Source: Nocardioides ungokensis (lineage in GTDB: Bacteria; Actinomycetota; Actinomycetes; Propionibacteriales; Nocardioidaceae). Taken from it: a stretch of 64,000 nucleotides of DNA. Below, piece by piece: positions 26,964 to 35,197 of the stretch. The notes beneath the pieces were generated by a model. It was not told the DNA's origin. It did no database searches and saw only the letters and a program-made list of their open reading frames with translations. Numbering within the stretch: position 1 is the first letter of the stretch; every line of letters begins with the position of its first letter. The stretch is from positions 1,373,001-1,437,000 of the forward strand of contig NZ_CP059164.1 of assembly GCF_013466985.1 (NCBI RefSeq), written 5' to 3'. A program made the position numbers and the translations under genes.

Positions 26964-27687
26964 GGACCTCTCCTCCGATGAAGGTTGTCAGGCAGTCGAC
27001 GAGCTCGCGGGGCCGCTCGACGGGGAGCATGTGGCGCGCGCCGGGCACGATCACCGCGCGGCAGTGGGGGATGGCGTCGGCCAGCCGGTGGGTCATCTCG
27101 GGCGTCGAGCCGGGATCGTCCTCTCCGGTGACGGCCAGGGAGGGCACCGCGATGCCGGCGAGCCCGGGCGCGATCTCGGCGTCGGCCGTGGCGAACACCC
27201 GGTAGCAGCTCAGGAAGCTGGCCGGGTCGTTGCGCAGCAGGGTCTCCTCGGTCCGCCGCGCGTCCGCGGGGCTGACGTCGGTGCCGTCGTACCACCGACG
27301 GACCGAGGCGGCCGCGCTCGCCGCGAAGTCCTGCTCGGCGACCGCGAGCCGCTTCAGCACGGCGTCGCGCTCGGCCGGCGTGCGACGGCACACGGAGCTG
27401 ACCGACGTCAGGGTCGCGACGAGCTCGGGCCGGTGGACGGCCAGGTGCTGGGCGACCAGGGCGCCGAGGGAGAACCCGACGACGTGGGACCCCGGAGGCA
27501 CGTCGCACGCGACCCCGTCGGCCAGGTCGGTCAGGGTCACCGGGCCGGGGGGGACGGGACGCGAACCGTGGCCGGGAAGGTCCGGTGCCACCACGTCGAA
27601 GTCGTCGCGCAGCAGCGAGGTGACCGCCGCCCACGTGGCGTGGTCGAGGCCCACCCCGTGCAGGAGGACCACTGTCGGCTTGTTCAT
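26956..27687 (-). CDS. Alpha/beta hydrolase
   Basis: A 243-residue alpha/beta-fold hydrolase from ATG 27687. The oxyanion motif is VVLLHGVGLDHATW, the nucleophile Ser is in VVGFSLGALVA, the acid is in VTGEDDPGSTPE and the catalytic His is in PGARHMLPVERP. The set fits a C-C hydrolase, ester/lactone hydrolase or 3-oxoadipate enol-lactonase-like enzyme; the substrate is not defined. It overlaps the downstream dehydrogenase start by 8 bases, so translation is coupled. Confidence 0.88.
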   Translation of the reverse strand: MNKPTVVLLHGVGLDHATWAAVTSLLRDDFDVVAPDLPGHGSRPVPPGPVTLTDLADGVACDVPPGSHVVGFSLGALVAQHLAVHRPELVATLTSVSSVCRRTPAERDAVLKRLAVAEQDFAASAAASVRRWYDGTDVSPADARRTEETLLRNDPASFLSCYRVFATADAEIAPGLAGIAVPSLAVTGEDDPGSTPEMTHRLADAIPHCRAVIVPGARHMLPVERPRELVDCLTTFIGGEVHA

Positions 27688-27712
27688 GACTGCTTCACAA
27701 CCGCTCGCCGGG

Positions 27713-28264
27713 TCACTGCTCGGTGGACAGGGCCGCCAGGCGCTGCTGCGGACGACCCTGCGCCGCTGCTGCCAACGCCACCACGATCTCGTCCTGGTGG
27801 GGCGCGTCCGCGATCCGTACCTCGATGGTCTGGTGGTGCGAGCGGATGGTGGCGTCGGTGATGTGCTTGAGCGGGATGTCGAAGACCACCCCGGCGGGAC
27901 CACGCTTCTCCACGGCAGGCAGCAGGGTGGTGGCGTCGGCCGCCTTGCGGAAGTGGTCGCCGAACTTGAGCGTGTGGATCAGGGCCGAGCCGTGCTCGAC
28001 CTCGCCGTCCAGCCCCACGATGGCCGCCTTGCCGTAGGCCTCGGCCGGCAGCTCCAGCGCGGCGAGCACCTGGGGTGCAAGCATCGCGCCTAGGTCGGAC
28101 GCCGTCTCGTCGATCCCCGGACCCAGGTCCTCGACGAACCCCTGCCCGGCCCACGGGTTCTCGATCACCGCGGCCACCACGGCGACCCGCGCCGGCGGCC
28201 AGACCTCGCGGCCACCTTCGGTCCGGATCTCCTCGACGACGGTGACGATCTTGCGCACCTTCAT
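27713..28264 (-). CDS. AA_synth (DUF1185) family protein
   Basis: A 183-residue protein: RKIVTVVEEIRTEGG at the start, AAVIENPWAGQGFVEDL, YGKAAIVGLDGEVEHGSALIHT and DEIVVALAAAAQGRP, all hallmarks of the family named amino acid synthesis protein, whose biochemical role is unclear. It overlaps the next gene upstream by ATGA and is paralogous to it (both share NPW, GKAAIVG, E-EHG and ALIHT). Two adjacent paralogues suggest a heteromeric enzyme or binding complex in the pathway. Confidence 0.8.
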   Translation of the reverse strand: MKVRKIVTVVEEIRTEGGREVWPPARVAVVAAVIENPWAGQGFVEDLGPGIDETASDLGAMLAPQVLAALELPAEAYGKAAIVGLDGEVEHGSALIHTLKFGDHFRKAADATTLLPAVEKRGPAGVVFDIPLKHITDATIRSHHQTIEVRIADAPHQDEIVVALAAAAQGRPQQRLAALSTEQ

Positions 28265-28881
28265 GACAGAACACTCTCCAAGCTCTTGACGGTGATGACG
28301 GGGTCGGTCGCGCGGTCCCCGATGCGCGGATGGGGTCGCGGCCCGGTGGATGCCGCCGCCACGACGACGAGCTCGTCGGCGCGCGGGGCGTCCGGGACGC
28401 GGGTGCTGACGGTCTGGTAGTGGCTGCGGGTGGCGGCGTGCGTCTTGTGCCACAGCGGTACCACGAGCGGCTGCCCGGCCTCGGCGCGAGCGTCCGCGAA
28501 GCAGATGATCGACTCGCCCTCGAGGAACTCGCGCATCAGGTTGCCGAAGTACGGCGTGTGGATCAGCGCGCCGCCGTGCTCGATCTCACCGGCGGTCCCG
28601 ACGATGGCCGCCTTGCCGAACGCCTCGATCGCGGCGACCCCACCGAGCGCGTCGGCGAGCCGGTCGGTGAGCAACCTTGCGAGCGAGGGAGCGATCTGAG
28701 CCACCTCCTCGGACAGGTCACGCGAGGGCCCTGTGCGCACCCAGGGGTTGCGCAGGACCGCCGCCGCGCTGGCCTGTTGCACCGGCCGCGCCGGCCGGGC
28801 ACCGGCCTCGGTCACCAGCGTCTCCCGGTAGACCACCAGCTTGCGGAGACCGGGAACCGGCTTCGTCTCAGTTGCTTGCAT
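28261..28881 (-). CDS. AA_synth (DUF1185) family protein, second paralogue
   Basis: A 206-residue paralogue of the gene at 27713. Shared signatures are AAVLRNPWVRTGPSRDLS, FGKAAIVGTAGEIEHGGALIHT and ADELVVVAAASTGPRPHPR. It is the first gene of the minus-strand operon that runs to the LLM monooxygenase at 24207. The start ATG at 28881 lies inside a TTGCATGCAA palindrome (28876-28885), so the probable operator overlaps the start codon. A repressor bound there would block initiation directly. Family known, reaction unknown. Confidence 0.8.
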   Translation of the reverse strand: MQATETKPVPGLRKLVVYRETLVTEAGARPARPVQQASAAAVLRNPWVRTGPSRDLSEEVAQIAPSLARLLTDRLADALGGVAAIEAFGKAAIVGTAGEIEHGGALIHTPYFGNLMREFLEGESIICFADARAEAGQPLVVPLWHKTHAATRSHYQTVSTRVPDAPRADELVVVAAASTGPRPHPRIGDRATDPVITVKSLESVLS

Positions 28882-28887
28882 GCAACA
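28876..28887. promoter_or_regulatory. TTGCATGC operator-like site 3
   Basis: TTGCATGCAACA covers the start codon of the first gene in the minus-strand operon. It is the exact inverse of site 2 (24033). Confidence 0.55.
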
Positions 28888-29133
28888 GGACGATAGACCG
28901 CCCTCTTGTATCGGTCAACCCATCCAGTCAAACTGAGCTCCATCACGATCCGAGACCAGGTTCTACTCGTCCGGCTTCTGACCAATTCACGCCTGAGATG
29001 CGGGTTGACTGTCCTGTTGTACGGGCCTGGGACGAGGAACTTGGCCGGATTCCATTGACATCATGAGGTGGCATGCCTAACGTCATGATGTATGCAACAG
29101 AGTGTTCAGAACAGTGAGGCTGAGGAGGCTCAG
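28888..29133. other. Divergent promoter region
   Basis: This 250-base gap separates the minus-strand operon from the plus-strand operon beginning at 29134. It contains operator-like sites 3 and 4 at its edges and two copies of CATCATGA/GTCATGATG around 29059 and 29081. No gene is seen. Confidence 0.5.
29088..29099. promoter_or_regulatory. TTGCATGC operator-like site 4
   Basis: ATGTATGCAACA, a diverged copy facing the plus-strand genes, 35 bases before the SnoaL-like gene start. Confidence 0.4.
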
Positions 29134-29562
29134 ATGACCGAGCAGGACGAGCGGCGGGCCCGGATCGAGCGCGCCTGGCTAGCCGCGTGGGACCGAGGCG
29201 AGGTCGACGCCCTCGACGAGCTCCTGAGCGACGGCTACCAGCGCTGGAGCAGCGACCCGACCGCGCAGGGCCTCGCCGAGTTCAAGGCGTCGATCGTCTC
29301 GACCAGGACCGCCTTCCCCGACCTCGTCACCACGCTCGACGACGTACTGGTCGAGGGTGATCGTGCCGCTGTCCGCTGGCACAGCGACGGCACCCACGAG
29401 CACTCCTTCCTCGGCGTCCCGGCCACCAAGCGGCGGGTCTCGGTCAGCGGGGCGACGTTCGCCCGGTTCGAGGACGACCGGATCGTCGAAGAGTTCGTCA
29501 CCTGGGACCCGCGGGCGCTGCTGACCGCGCTGGGCATCATCAGTGTCGGACAGGACCGTTGA
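29134..29562 (+). CDS. SnoaL-like / NTF2-fold protein
   Basis: A 142-residue protein of the SnoaL-like polyketide-cyclase fold: ARIERAWLAAWDRGEVDAL, GLAEFKASIVSTRTAFPDL, then GDRAAVRWHSDGTHEHSFLGVPATKR and FEDDRIVEEFVTWD. The conserved D/H pocket residues seen in isomerases and hydratases are present (H in WHSDG, D in ERFEDD). It may isomerise or hydrate a pathway intermediate. The ATG at 29134 has GAGGAGG upstream; a longer start at 29092 lacks one. It heads the plus-strand operon SnoaL - flavin reductase - GntR - dehydrogenase. Confidence 0.8.
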   Translation: MTEQDERRARIERAWLAAWDRGEVDALDELLSDGYQRWSSDPTAQGLAEFKASIVSTRTAFPDLVTTLDDVLVEGDRAAVRWHSDGTHEHSFLGVPATKRRVSVSGATFARFEDDRIVEEFVTWDPRALLTALGIISVGQDR

Positions 29563-29606
29563 TCACGATGAGCACGAGCGCACCCGCCATGACAAGGAGC
29601 AAAGCG

Positions 29607-30110
29607 ATGGCCACCAGTCCGACGCAGCCAGACCTGGACCTGATGAAACAGGTCAACCGGCAGTTCGTCACCGGAGTCACCGTGGTCACGGCCATGGACG
29701 ACGACATGCCGCGCGGCCTCGCGGTCAACGCCTTCTCGAGCATCTCGCTCGACCCGGCGACCGTGATGGTGTGTGTCCAGCGCACGTCCTCCACGCACGA
29801 CTGCCTCTTCCGTGCCCAGCACCTGGCGATCAACATCCTCTCGACCGACCAGGTGGACGTCGTCACGCGGTTCGCGTCGAAGTCGGCCGACAAGTTCGCA
29901 GGCCTCGACTGGACGCCAGGGCCCTTCGACAGCCCGCTCCTCGAGCGCAGCAGCGCCCAGATGGAGGTCGAGATCCGGGAGCGACTCCAGGCGAGCACCC
30001 ACACGGTGTTCATCTGCCGGGTCGTCCACGCGGCATGCACGGATCGACACCCCATGGTCTACAGCGCCGGGCAGTTCTTCGACGGCGGCGCACTCGCGCC
30101 GCTGGCATGA
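29607..30110 (+). CDS. Flavin reductase
   Basis: A 167-residue FMN-binding flavin reductase of the split-barrel fold (HpaC/RutF-like): MKQVNRQFVTGVTVVTAMD, PRGLAVNAFSSISLDPATVMVCV, then FRAQHLAINILSTDQ and YSAGQFFDGG near the C-terminus. It supplies reduced FMN to the LLM monooxygenase encoded on the opposite strand. ATG 29607 has AAGGAG at 7 bases. The stop overlaps the start of the regulator gene (ATGA). Confidence 0.88.
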   Translation: MATSPTQPDLDLMKQVNRQFVTGVTVVTAMDDDMPRGLAVNAFSSISLDPATVMVCVQRTSSTHDCLFRAQHLAINILSTDQVDVVTRFASKSADKFAGLDWTPGPFDSPLLERSSAQMEVEIRERLQASTHTVFICRVVHAACTDRHPMVYSAGQFFDGGALAPLA

Positions 30111-30811
30111 TGCTCACCTCGGACGACGTGAAGAGGAGGAACGCGGTGGCGGGCGTGAACGGGGCCGGTGCCGGCTCGATCCAGGGTCGGGTGATCAGCG
30201 AGATGCGTCGTCGGATCATCGCCGGTGAGATCGAGCCCGGCGTCAACCTGTCCGAGCTCGCGCTCGCCGAGGAGTTCGGCGTCAGTCGTACGCCGGTGCG
30301 CGAGGCCCTCAAGCAGCTGCAGACCGAAGGCCTCATCGAGATCCGGCCCCGCGTCGGCACTTTCGTGACCAGCCCGTCGCGTCGCGAGATCACCGAGCTC
30401 TTCGAGATGAAGGAGCTGCTCGAGGGCGCCGCGGCCAGGCTGTTGGCACAGCGCGGCCGCGTGCCGGAGATCGACCAGCTCGAGGAGAACCTGCGGCAGG
30501 CCGATCGCGCCGTCGCCCGCGACGACCGTGATCGCGTCGCCGAGCTCGTCCAGGAGTTCCACGACCTGCTCATCATCGGCGCGGACAACAGCAAGCTCGA
30601 GGCGCACTACCGCACGCTGATGAACCAGCTCGCCTACTCCCGGCTCGTCGCCACGTCCCTCAGCCAGCCGGGTCGGCCGGTGCAGTCCGACCGCGAGCAC
30701 CACCACGTACTGGAGCTGATCATCGCCAAGGACGGCGACAGCGCGGAGCGGGTCATGCGCGAGCACGTCCGTGCTTCTCGACGAGCCCTGCTCACCGGCC
30801 TGCAGTCCTGA
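30107..30811 (+). CDS. GntR-family regulator (FCD subfamily)
   Basis: A 234-residue regulator. The N-terminal winged helix-turn-helix covers about residues 25-95: IISEMRRRIIAGEI-like start, LSELALAEEFGVSRTPVREALKQLQ and LIEIRPRVGTFV. It is followed by an FCD all-helical ligand domain with the metal/ligand His and Asp residues (EFHDLLIIGADN, LEAHYRTLMNQ, DREHHHVLELI). Its gene overlaps the flavin reductase. The four TGTTGCATGC-type sites bordering the two divergent operons and the permease are the probable operators, with a pathway intermediate as inducer. That link is inference. Confidence 0.88.
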   Translation: MMLTSDDVKRRNAVAGVNGAGAGSIQGRVISEMRRRIIAGEIEPGVNLSELALAEEFGVSRTPVREALKQLQTEGLIEIRPRVGTFVTSPSRREITELFEMKELLEGAAARLLAQRGRVPEIDQLEENLRQADRAVARDDRDRVAELVQEFHDLLIIGADNSKLEAHYRTLMNQLAYSRLVATSLSQPGRPVQSDREHHHVLELIIAKDGDSAERVMREHVRASRRALLTGLQS

Positions 30812-30869
30812 CGCCTACCCGACCACGTCTCCGGCGCCCGCCCCCGCGCCGCACCCCGAAAGGCACCCC

Positions 30870-32351
30870 ATGCCGCTCACGCCTGCCGTCGACCCCTCGA
30901 TCGCCGACCTCGACCCTGCCCGCGCCCTGTTCATCGACGGAAGCTGGAAGCCAGCGACCACCACCTTCGAGGTCCGGGACCCGGGCAGTGGACGGGTGAT
31001 CGCCGCGGTCGCCGACGGTTCCGCCTCCGACGCTCGATCGGCCGTCGACAGCGCAGCAGCGGCCTGGACCTCGTGGCGCTCGACGGCACCCCGCACGCGG
31101 GCAGACGTCCTGTACGGCGCTTACGAGCGGATGCGTGCCGACCTCGACCGCCTCGCCGGCCTGATCATGTCCGAGAACGGCAAGTGCGAGGCGGACGCCC
31201 GTGGCGAGGTCACCTACGCCGCGGAGTTCTTCCGGTGGTTCGCCGAGGAGGCGGTCCGCCCAGGCGGCGCCTTCGGAGAGTCGCCTGCCGGCGGCACGCG
31301 GACCATCGTCACGCACCGCTCCGTGGGCGTAGCCGCGCTGGTCACACCCTGGAACTTCCCGGCCGCCATGGCCACCCGCAAGATCGCCCCGGCACTCGCC
31401 GCCGGCTGCACCGTGGTGCTCAAGCCCGCCGAGGAGACGCCACTCACAGCAATGGCGATCGCCCGGCTGCTCGAGGAAGCGGGTGCGCCTCCCGGGGTCG
31501 TCAACCTTGTGCCGACGACCGACGCACCCACGGTCGTGTCGACCTGGCTGAGCGACAGCCGCGTCCGCAAGATCTCCTTCACCGGGTCCACCAACGTCGG
31601 CCGGATCCTGCTCCGGCAGGCCGCCGACCGGGTGGTGAACTCCTCGATGGAGCTCGGCGGCAACGCGCCGTTCATCGTCACCGAGGACGCCGACCTCGAC
31701 GCCGCCGTCCAGGGTGCGCTGGTCGCCAAGTTCCGCAACGGCGGCCAGGCCTGCACGGCTGCGAACCGCTTCCTCGTGCACGAGGCGGTCCTCGAGGACT
31801 TCGGCGCTCGCTTCGGTGCGGCGGTGGAGACGCTGCGTACCGGGCCGGCAAGTGACCAGCGAGCCCAGATCGGACCGGTCATCTCCGCTGGCGCGGCTGC
31901 TCGCATCGAGCGGGTGGTGGCCGAGGCGGTGCAGGCCGGCGCCCGGGTGTCCCACCGCGCCCCCCTCGACCCCGACCTGACCGGCCACTTCGTGGCCCCC
32001 CAGGTCCTGCGCGACGTCACCCCCGACGCTGCCATCGCCTCCGAGGAGATCTTCGGACCTGTGGCCCCGATCATCAGGTGCTCCTCGGACGAGGAGATCC
32101 TCACTGTCGCCAACCAGTCGGAGTCCGGACTGGCCGCCTACGTCTACGCCGGCGACCTGCAGCGGGCGATGCGGCTCGCCGAGGGACTGGAGGCCGGCAT
32201 GGTCGGGATCAACCGGGGCCTCGTCTCCGACCCCGCGGCGCCATTCGGGGGCGTCAAGCAGAGCGGACTCGGACGAGAGGGTGCCCGCGAGGGAATGCTC
32301 GAGTACACCGAGACCCAGTACTTCTCCGTGGACTGGCCCAACCAAGGCTGA
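30870..32351 (+). CDS. Succinate-semialdehyde dehydrogenase-like ALDH
   Basis: A 493-residue NAD(P)-dependent aldehyde dehydrogenase from ATG 30870. The motifs are LVTPWNFPAAMATRKIAPAL, SFTGSTNVGRILL, the Glu in SSMELGGNAPFIV and the Cys in NGGQACTAANRF. The PWNFP-ATRK and GNAPFIV elements are typical of succinate/glutarate semialdehyde dehydrogenases (GabD group). This suits a pathway ending in succinate semialdehyde, as in pyridine breakdown by Arthrobacter. It is the last gene of the plus-strand operon, and no hairpin is obvious after it. Boundary repeat G lies 76 bases downstream. Confidence 0.9.
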   Translation: MPLTPAVDPSIADLDPARALFIDGSWKPATTTFEVRDPGSGRVIAAVADGSASDARSAVDSAAAAWTSWRSTAPRTRADVLYGAYERMRADLDRLAGLIMSENGKCEADARGEVTYAAEFFRWFAEEAVRPGGAFGESPAGGTRTIVTHRSVGVAALVTPWNFPAAMATRKIAPALAAGCTVVLKPAEETPLTAMAIARLLEEAGAPPGVVNLVPTTDAPTVVSTWLSDSRVRKISFTGSTNVGRILLRQAADRVVNSSMELGGNAPFIVTEDADLDAAVQGALVAKFRNGGQACTAANRFLVHEAVLEDFGARFGAAVETLRTGPASDQRAQIGPVISAGAAARIERVVAEAVQAGARVSHRAPLDPDLTGHFVAPQVLRDVTPDAAIASEEIFGPVAPIIRCSSDEEILTVANQSESGLAAYVYAGDLQRAMRLAEGLEAGMVGINRGLVSDPAAPFGGVKQSGLGREGAREGMLEYTETQYFSVDWPNQG

Positions 32352-32426
32352 CCTCAGGTCCACATCCGTGGCTCGCTGCTGCACAGGAAGGTGATGGACA
32401 CAGCGCCAACCACATGACACCGGCTC

Positions 32427-32447
32427 GCGGCGTTAAGACGCAGATCG
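32427..32447 (+). repeat. Cassette-boundary repeat, copy G
   Basis: GCGGCGTTAAGACGCAGATC then G. It marks the right edge of the catabolic island, between the dehydrogenase and the convergent hydrolase gene. Confidence 0.7.
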
Positions 32448-32514
32448 ACCCGTTCCGAATGACGATCCGGCTAGGGCGACAAGCGCCCTCGTCGGCCGGG
32501 CAGCGCGACCGACC

Positions 32515-33297
32515 TCAACTGGTGCTGTCAAGGATCAGTCGGGTCGCCTCATGCGGTGCGTCCCATTGTGGAAAGTGGCCACACCGCTCGAACCAGTGCA
32601 GCACCGCGTCCGGAAACAGTTCCGTCGCACGTGCGGCCTGCCTCGGCACGGTCACCAGGTCACGACGACCCCAACCGATCGTGACCCGGCCGGGCACAGT
32701 GCCGGCCGGCGCACCCTGCTGCTTGGGCCCCTTGGTCAGGGCGTCCAAGGCCGCGCCAGTCGACGGGGACTCAGCCAGCCCGCGCACATCCGGCAGCACG
32801 GTCTCGCGCGAGAGTGCCCAGGGCCGCGCCGACAACTGCGCCAACAGCAGCGTCCTTCCCACGGGGTTGCCCAGCAGTGCTGACAGCGTGCCTCGCAGCG
32901 CCCGGACCAGAGCGATCGATGGCCGAAGCGTGGCCCCGAAGACGGCGACCTCGCGGTCGCTCCAGAAACCACCCGGGTCCAACGCCACGGTGTCGCCGCC
33001 GACGCCTCGCCGTGCGAGCTCAAGCACCATTCGGCCACCCATCGACTGACCGACCGTCGACACCCCGTCCAGACCCTGTTCGCGGATGAATTCTGCGACG
33101 GAGTCGGTCAGGGTGGCGATCGAGACCTCGCCGGTCAAAGGAGGCGACTCGCCGAAACCCGGCAGGTCGACGGCGATGACCTCACGGCTCTCGGCCAGCT
33201 CGTCGATGATCGGGGACCAGGATCGCCATCCAGCGCCCAGACCGTGCACGAGCAACAATGGCCTGCCGCTTCCGCGGCGCGCATGGTTCAACGTCAT
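32515..33297 (-). CDS. Alpha/beta hydrolase
   Basis: A 260-residue alpha/beta hydrolase: RPLLLVHGLGAGWRSWSPII (oxyanion region), VIAVDLPGFGESPP, the nucleophile Ser in STVGQSMGGRMVL, the acid in GWGRRDLVT and the catalytic His in FERCGHFPQWDAP. It is a different subgroup from the hydrolase at 26956 (longer cap helices). It stands alone between repeats G and A', convergent with the dehydrogenase, so it may be its own cassette rather than part of the catabolic operon. Confidence 0.85.
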   Translation of the reverse strand: MTLNHARRGSGRPLLLVHGLGAGWRSWSPIIDELAESREVIAVDLPGFGESPPLTGEVSIATLTDSVAEFIREQGLDGVSTVGQSMGGRMVLELARRGVGGDTVALDPGGFWSDREVAVFGATLRPSIALVRALRGTLSALLGNPVGRTLLLAQLSARPWALSRETVLPDVRGLAESPSTGAALDALTKGPKQQGAPAGTVPGRVTIGWGRRDLVTVPRQAARATELFPDAVLHWFERCGHFPQWDAPHEATRLILDSTS

Positions 33298-33471
33298 TTC
33301 TTGAACGCTAGCCCACGCGGAAATCTGTGCATCGCCACCGCAAGACGATCCGCAACGAAACACACTCCACCGCTGCTAGATCCGGACGTTTGAAGGCGAC
33401 CGGCGCTGAGCGCCCTGACTTGCCGGTCCATGCAGACCGGGCTGCGTCGGCTGTTTGGCCCGCGCCGACAA

Positions 33472-33493
33472 GCGGCGAAGTGACGCACCTCGG
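33472..33493 (+). repeat. Cassette-boundary repeat, copy A'
   Basis: GCGGCGAAGTGACGCACCTC then GG. Upstream, GCTGCGTCGGCTGTTTGG then CCCGC (33441-33463) is partly complementary to it. It heads the second copy of the duplicated segment first seen at 11. Confidence 0.8.
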
Positions 33494-33561
33494 CCGTGCC
33501 GTCGACGGCGACGAAGCCCACGGTGACACGACCGGGGGCTTGCTGCTCTCAAGGCCGAGGG

Positions 33562-33918
33562 TCACAGACCCTGGCAGATGCCAGCGGCAGGCGCTTGGGC
33601 CTGGGTCCAGACGTTCACCGCGTCGTTGTAGGCCTGTGTGCCACGACGAAAGCGCTTGTTGGATCCGATGAATAGCCAGCCGGTGGGGAAGAAGCACAGC
33701 ACAGGGGAGACCTGGTGGCTCGAGCCGGCCGCACGCAGCGCATCATTCATTTGGTCGGCCAGGCCGTTGTTGGCAAAGGGCTGCAGGAACCGAGCGAACC
33801 TGAAGCCGGCGCCGCCCTGGCCGGGACGCTCATTCGATTGAGCGATCCTCTTCGCTCTGGCGATGCCTATCGTGAAGAGGTTGACGATCCAGCTGAGCGG
33901 GGTGTCTCGGCGGTTCAT
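33562..33918 (-). CDS. Small membrane-associated protein, hypothetical
   Basis: A 118-residue protein, the intact copy of the damaged gene at 100-454 (about 85-90% identical DNA from the repeat to about 34050). It begins MNRRDTPLSWIVNLFTIGIA, continues with a Gly/Arg-rich middle and FARFLQPFANNGLADQMNDAL, and ends in SPVLCFFPTGWLFIGSNKRF and YNDAVNVWTQAQ. Two hydrophobic stretches suggest membrane association. A distant relation to DUF4234 proteins is possible but not shown. The open frame continues upstream of 33918, but that part is Arg/Pro-rich and unlike a protein. Confidence 0.55.
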   Translation of the reverse strand: MNRRDTPLSWIVNLFTIGIARAKRIAQSNERPGQGGAGFRFARFLQPFANNGLADQMNDALRAAGSSHQVSPVLCFFPTGWLFIGSNKRFRRGTQAYNDAVNVWTQAQAPAAGICQGL

Positions 33919-34059
33919 GCTAGGAAGGTCAAGCGCGTTTGATGCGTCCGGCAGCCGAGCGCGAGAAGTCGATTTCCGGGCCTGGGGCCGACTCGATGTC
34001 GTCGAGTTCGGGCATGCTCTCGTTCGCCGAGCACGGGCGGATGCTCGCGCCGGACTCGC

Positions 34060-34823
34060 CGCTGGCGACGTCGGTCGCCCTCGCTGACGTGGTGGGCGTC
34101 TATCAGGCCGTGGCCGACCTCGGAGAGGAGATCCAGCACCTCGAAGACACCGACATGGTGGGGACGCTGGACGAGGATCTGCCGGAGCCGGACGTCGAGT
34201 GGGTCGACCCCGACGTGTCGCCGGACGACGACCGCCGGTTCCCGAACGATGTCGGGACGAGGCGTAGGCTGCTGCGGCGTCTGGAGGCCCGTCCGCGCCC
34301 GGTGGAACATCACCACGGCAGCACCCGATGCGGTGCTGGGCCGGGATGCGGCTGCCCTCGGCGTAGAACGAGCCGTAGCCGTCCCCGAGGTCGGGACGCT
34401 CCACCACAAGATCGGGGGACGCGCAAACACGCCCAAGCATCGAGCCCGACCCTCGCACGCTGCTTGGGGATCTTCCACCCGGCGGGCAGACCCCCGACGC
34501 CCCTGTGCCCGCGCCGGGGGGTCTGCTCTGCCGTCATACCAGACGGCCAGAATCGCTGCCTGGGGGTACAGCCAGCGCGTGAGGAAACGTGTGCCCCCGA
34601 GCGGCCAGCGCCCGCCTGCTGTCAGCGGCGACCTGACAGCAGGCAGCCGGTCAGTGCTCGTGGACCGTGCGGGAAGGGAGGACATGGGGCCGGAGGGTTC
34701 GGCCCGGTGGTGGGGGGAAGTCGGAGCCGAACCCTTCCGCGCAACCCAACGGGGCTGAGTGGCGCGGTGATACCAATCCTCGCTGGGGTCTTCAGTTTGC
34801 CCGTCATCGCAATGGGTGAAGTT
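34060..34823. other. Stretch without a confident gene
   Basis: About 760 bases. Open frames exist on both strands (for example plus-strand ADVVGVYQAVADLGEEIQ at about 34085-34140, and minus-strand frames over the same bases) but none has a clear start, ribosome site or family resemblance. A weak boundary-repeat-like sequence (GGCGCGGTGATACCAATCC) is at about 34760. It is probably decayed cassette material. Confidence 0.35.
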
Positions 34824-35063
34824 TCAACGGAGATCTGACGACTCATTGCCGGAACCGCAATTCGGGCATATCGCAACGGTGTCTCCGATCAGCGTGGCGC
34901 TCCGCAGTCCCTTGAACAACAGGAACGAGCAAGAGCCACAGAGCAGGTCGATGTCGCCCGAGCTGAAGAAGAGAGGTCCCACCCGACGCTGGTTGTCGCG
35001 CCGGACCACGGCACGCTCCCCCAGGTCACGGACGGGGATGACTCGCATGAGCTCGGCATCCAT
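34824..35063 (-). CDS. Small zinc-ribbon protein
   Basis: A 79-residue protein from ATG 35063 with two CxxC pairs: LLCGSCSFLLF (about residues 44-47 of the mature numbering) and ICPNCGSGN near the C-terminus, a complete small zinc ribbon. The N-terminal part (MRVIPVRDLGERAVVRRDN) is charged. No partner is recognised. It diverges from the lipoprotein gene at 35198, with which it shares a 130-base intergenic space. Confidence 0.6.
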   Translation of the reverse strand: MDAELMRVIPVRDLGERAVVRRDNQRRVGPLFFSSGDIDLLCGSCSFLLFKGLRSATLIGDTVAICPNCGSGNESSDLR

Positions 35064-35197
35064 TGCGACAGCATCGGAAACGGTGGGCGACACTCGTAGG
35101 GGCCAACGGTCCCGCCCTTGGGTCAAGCGACCCCGCCTATCGACACGCAACCCGCGTCGGGGTTTCACTAGAGAAACCAGCGGAGGAAACGGGGATC

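Noticed and set aside
34060..34685. Possible replication-initiator-like protein on either strand
   Set aside because: Weak composition-based impression only; no start, motif or consistent frame.
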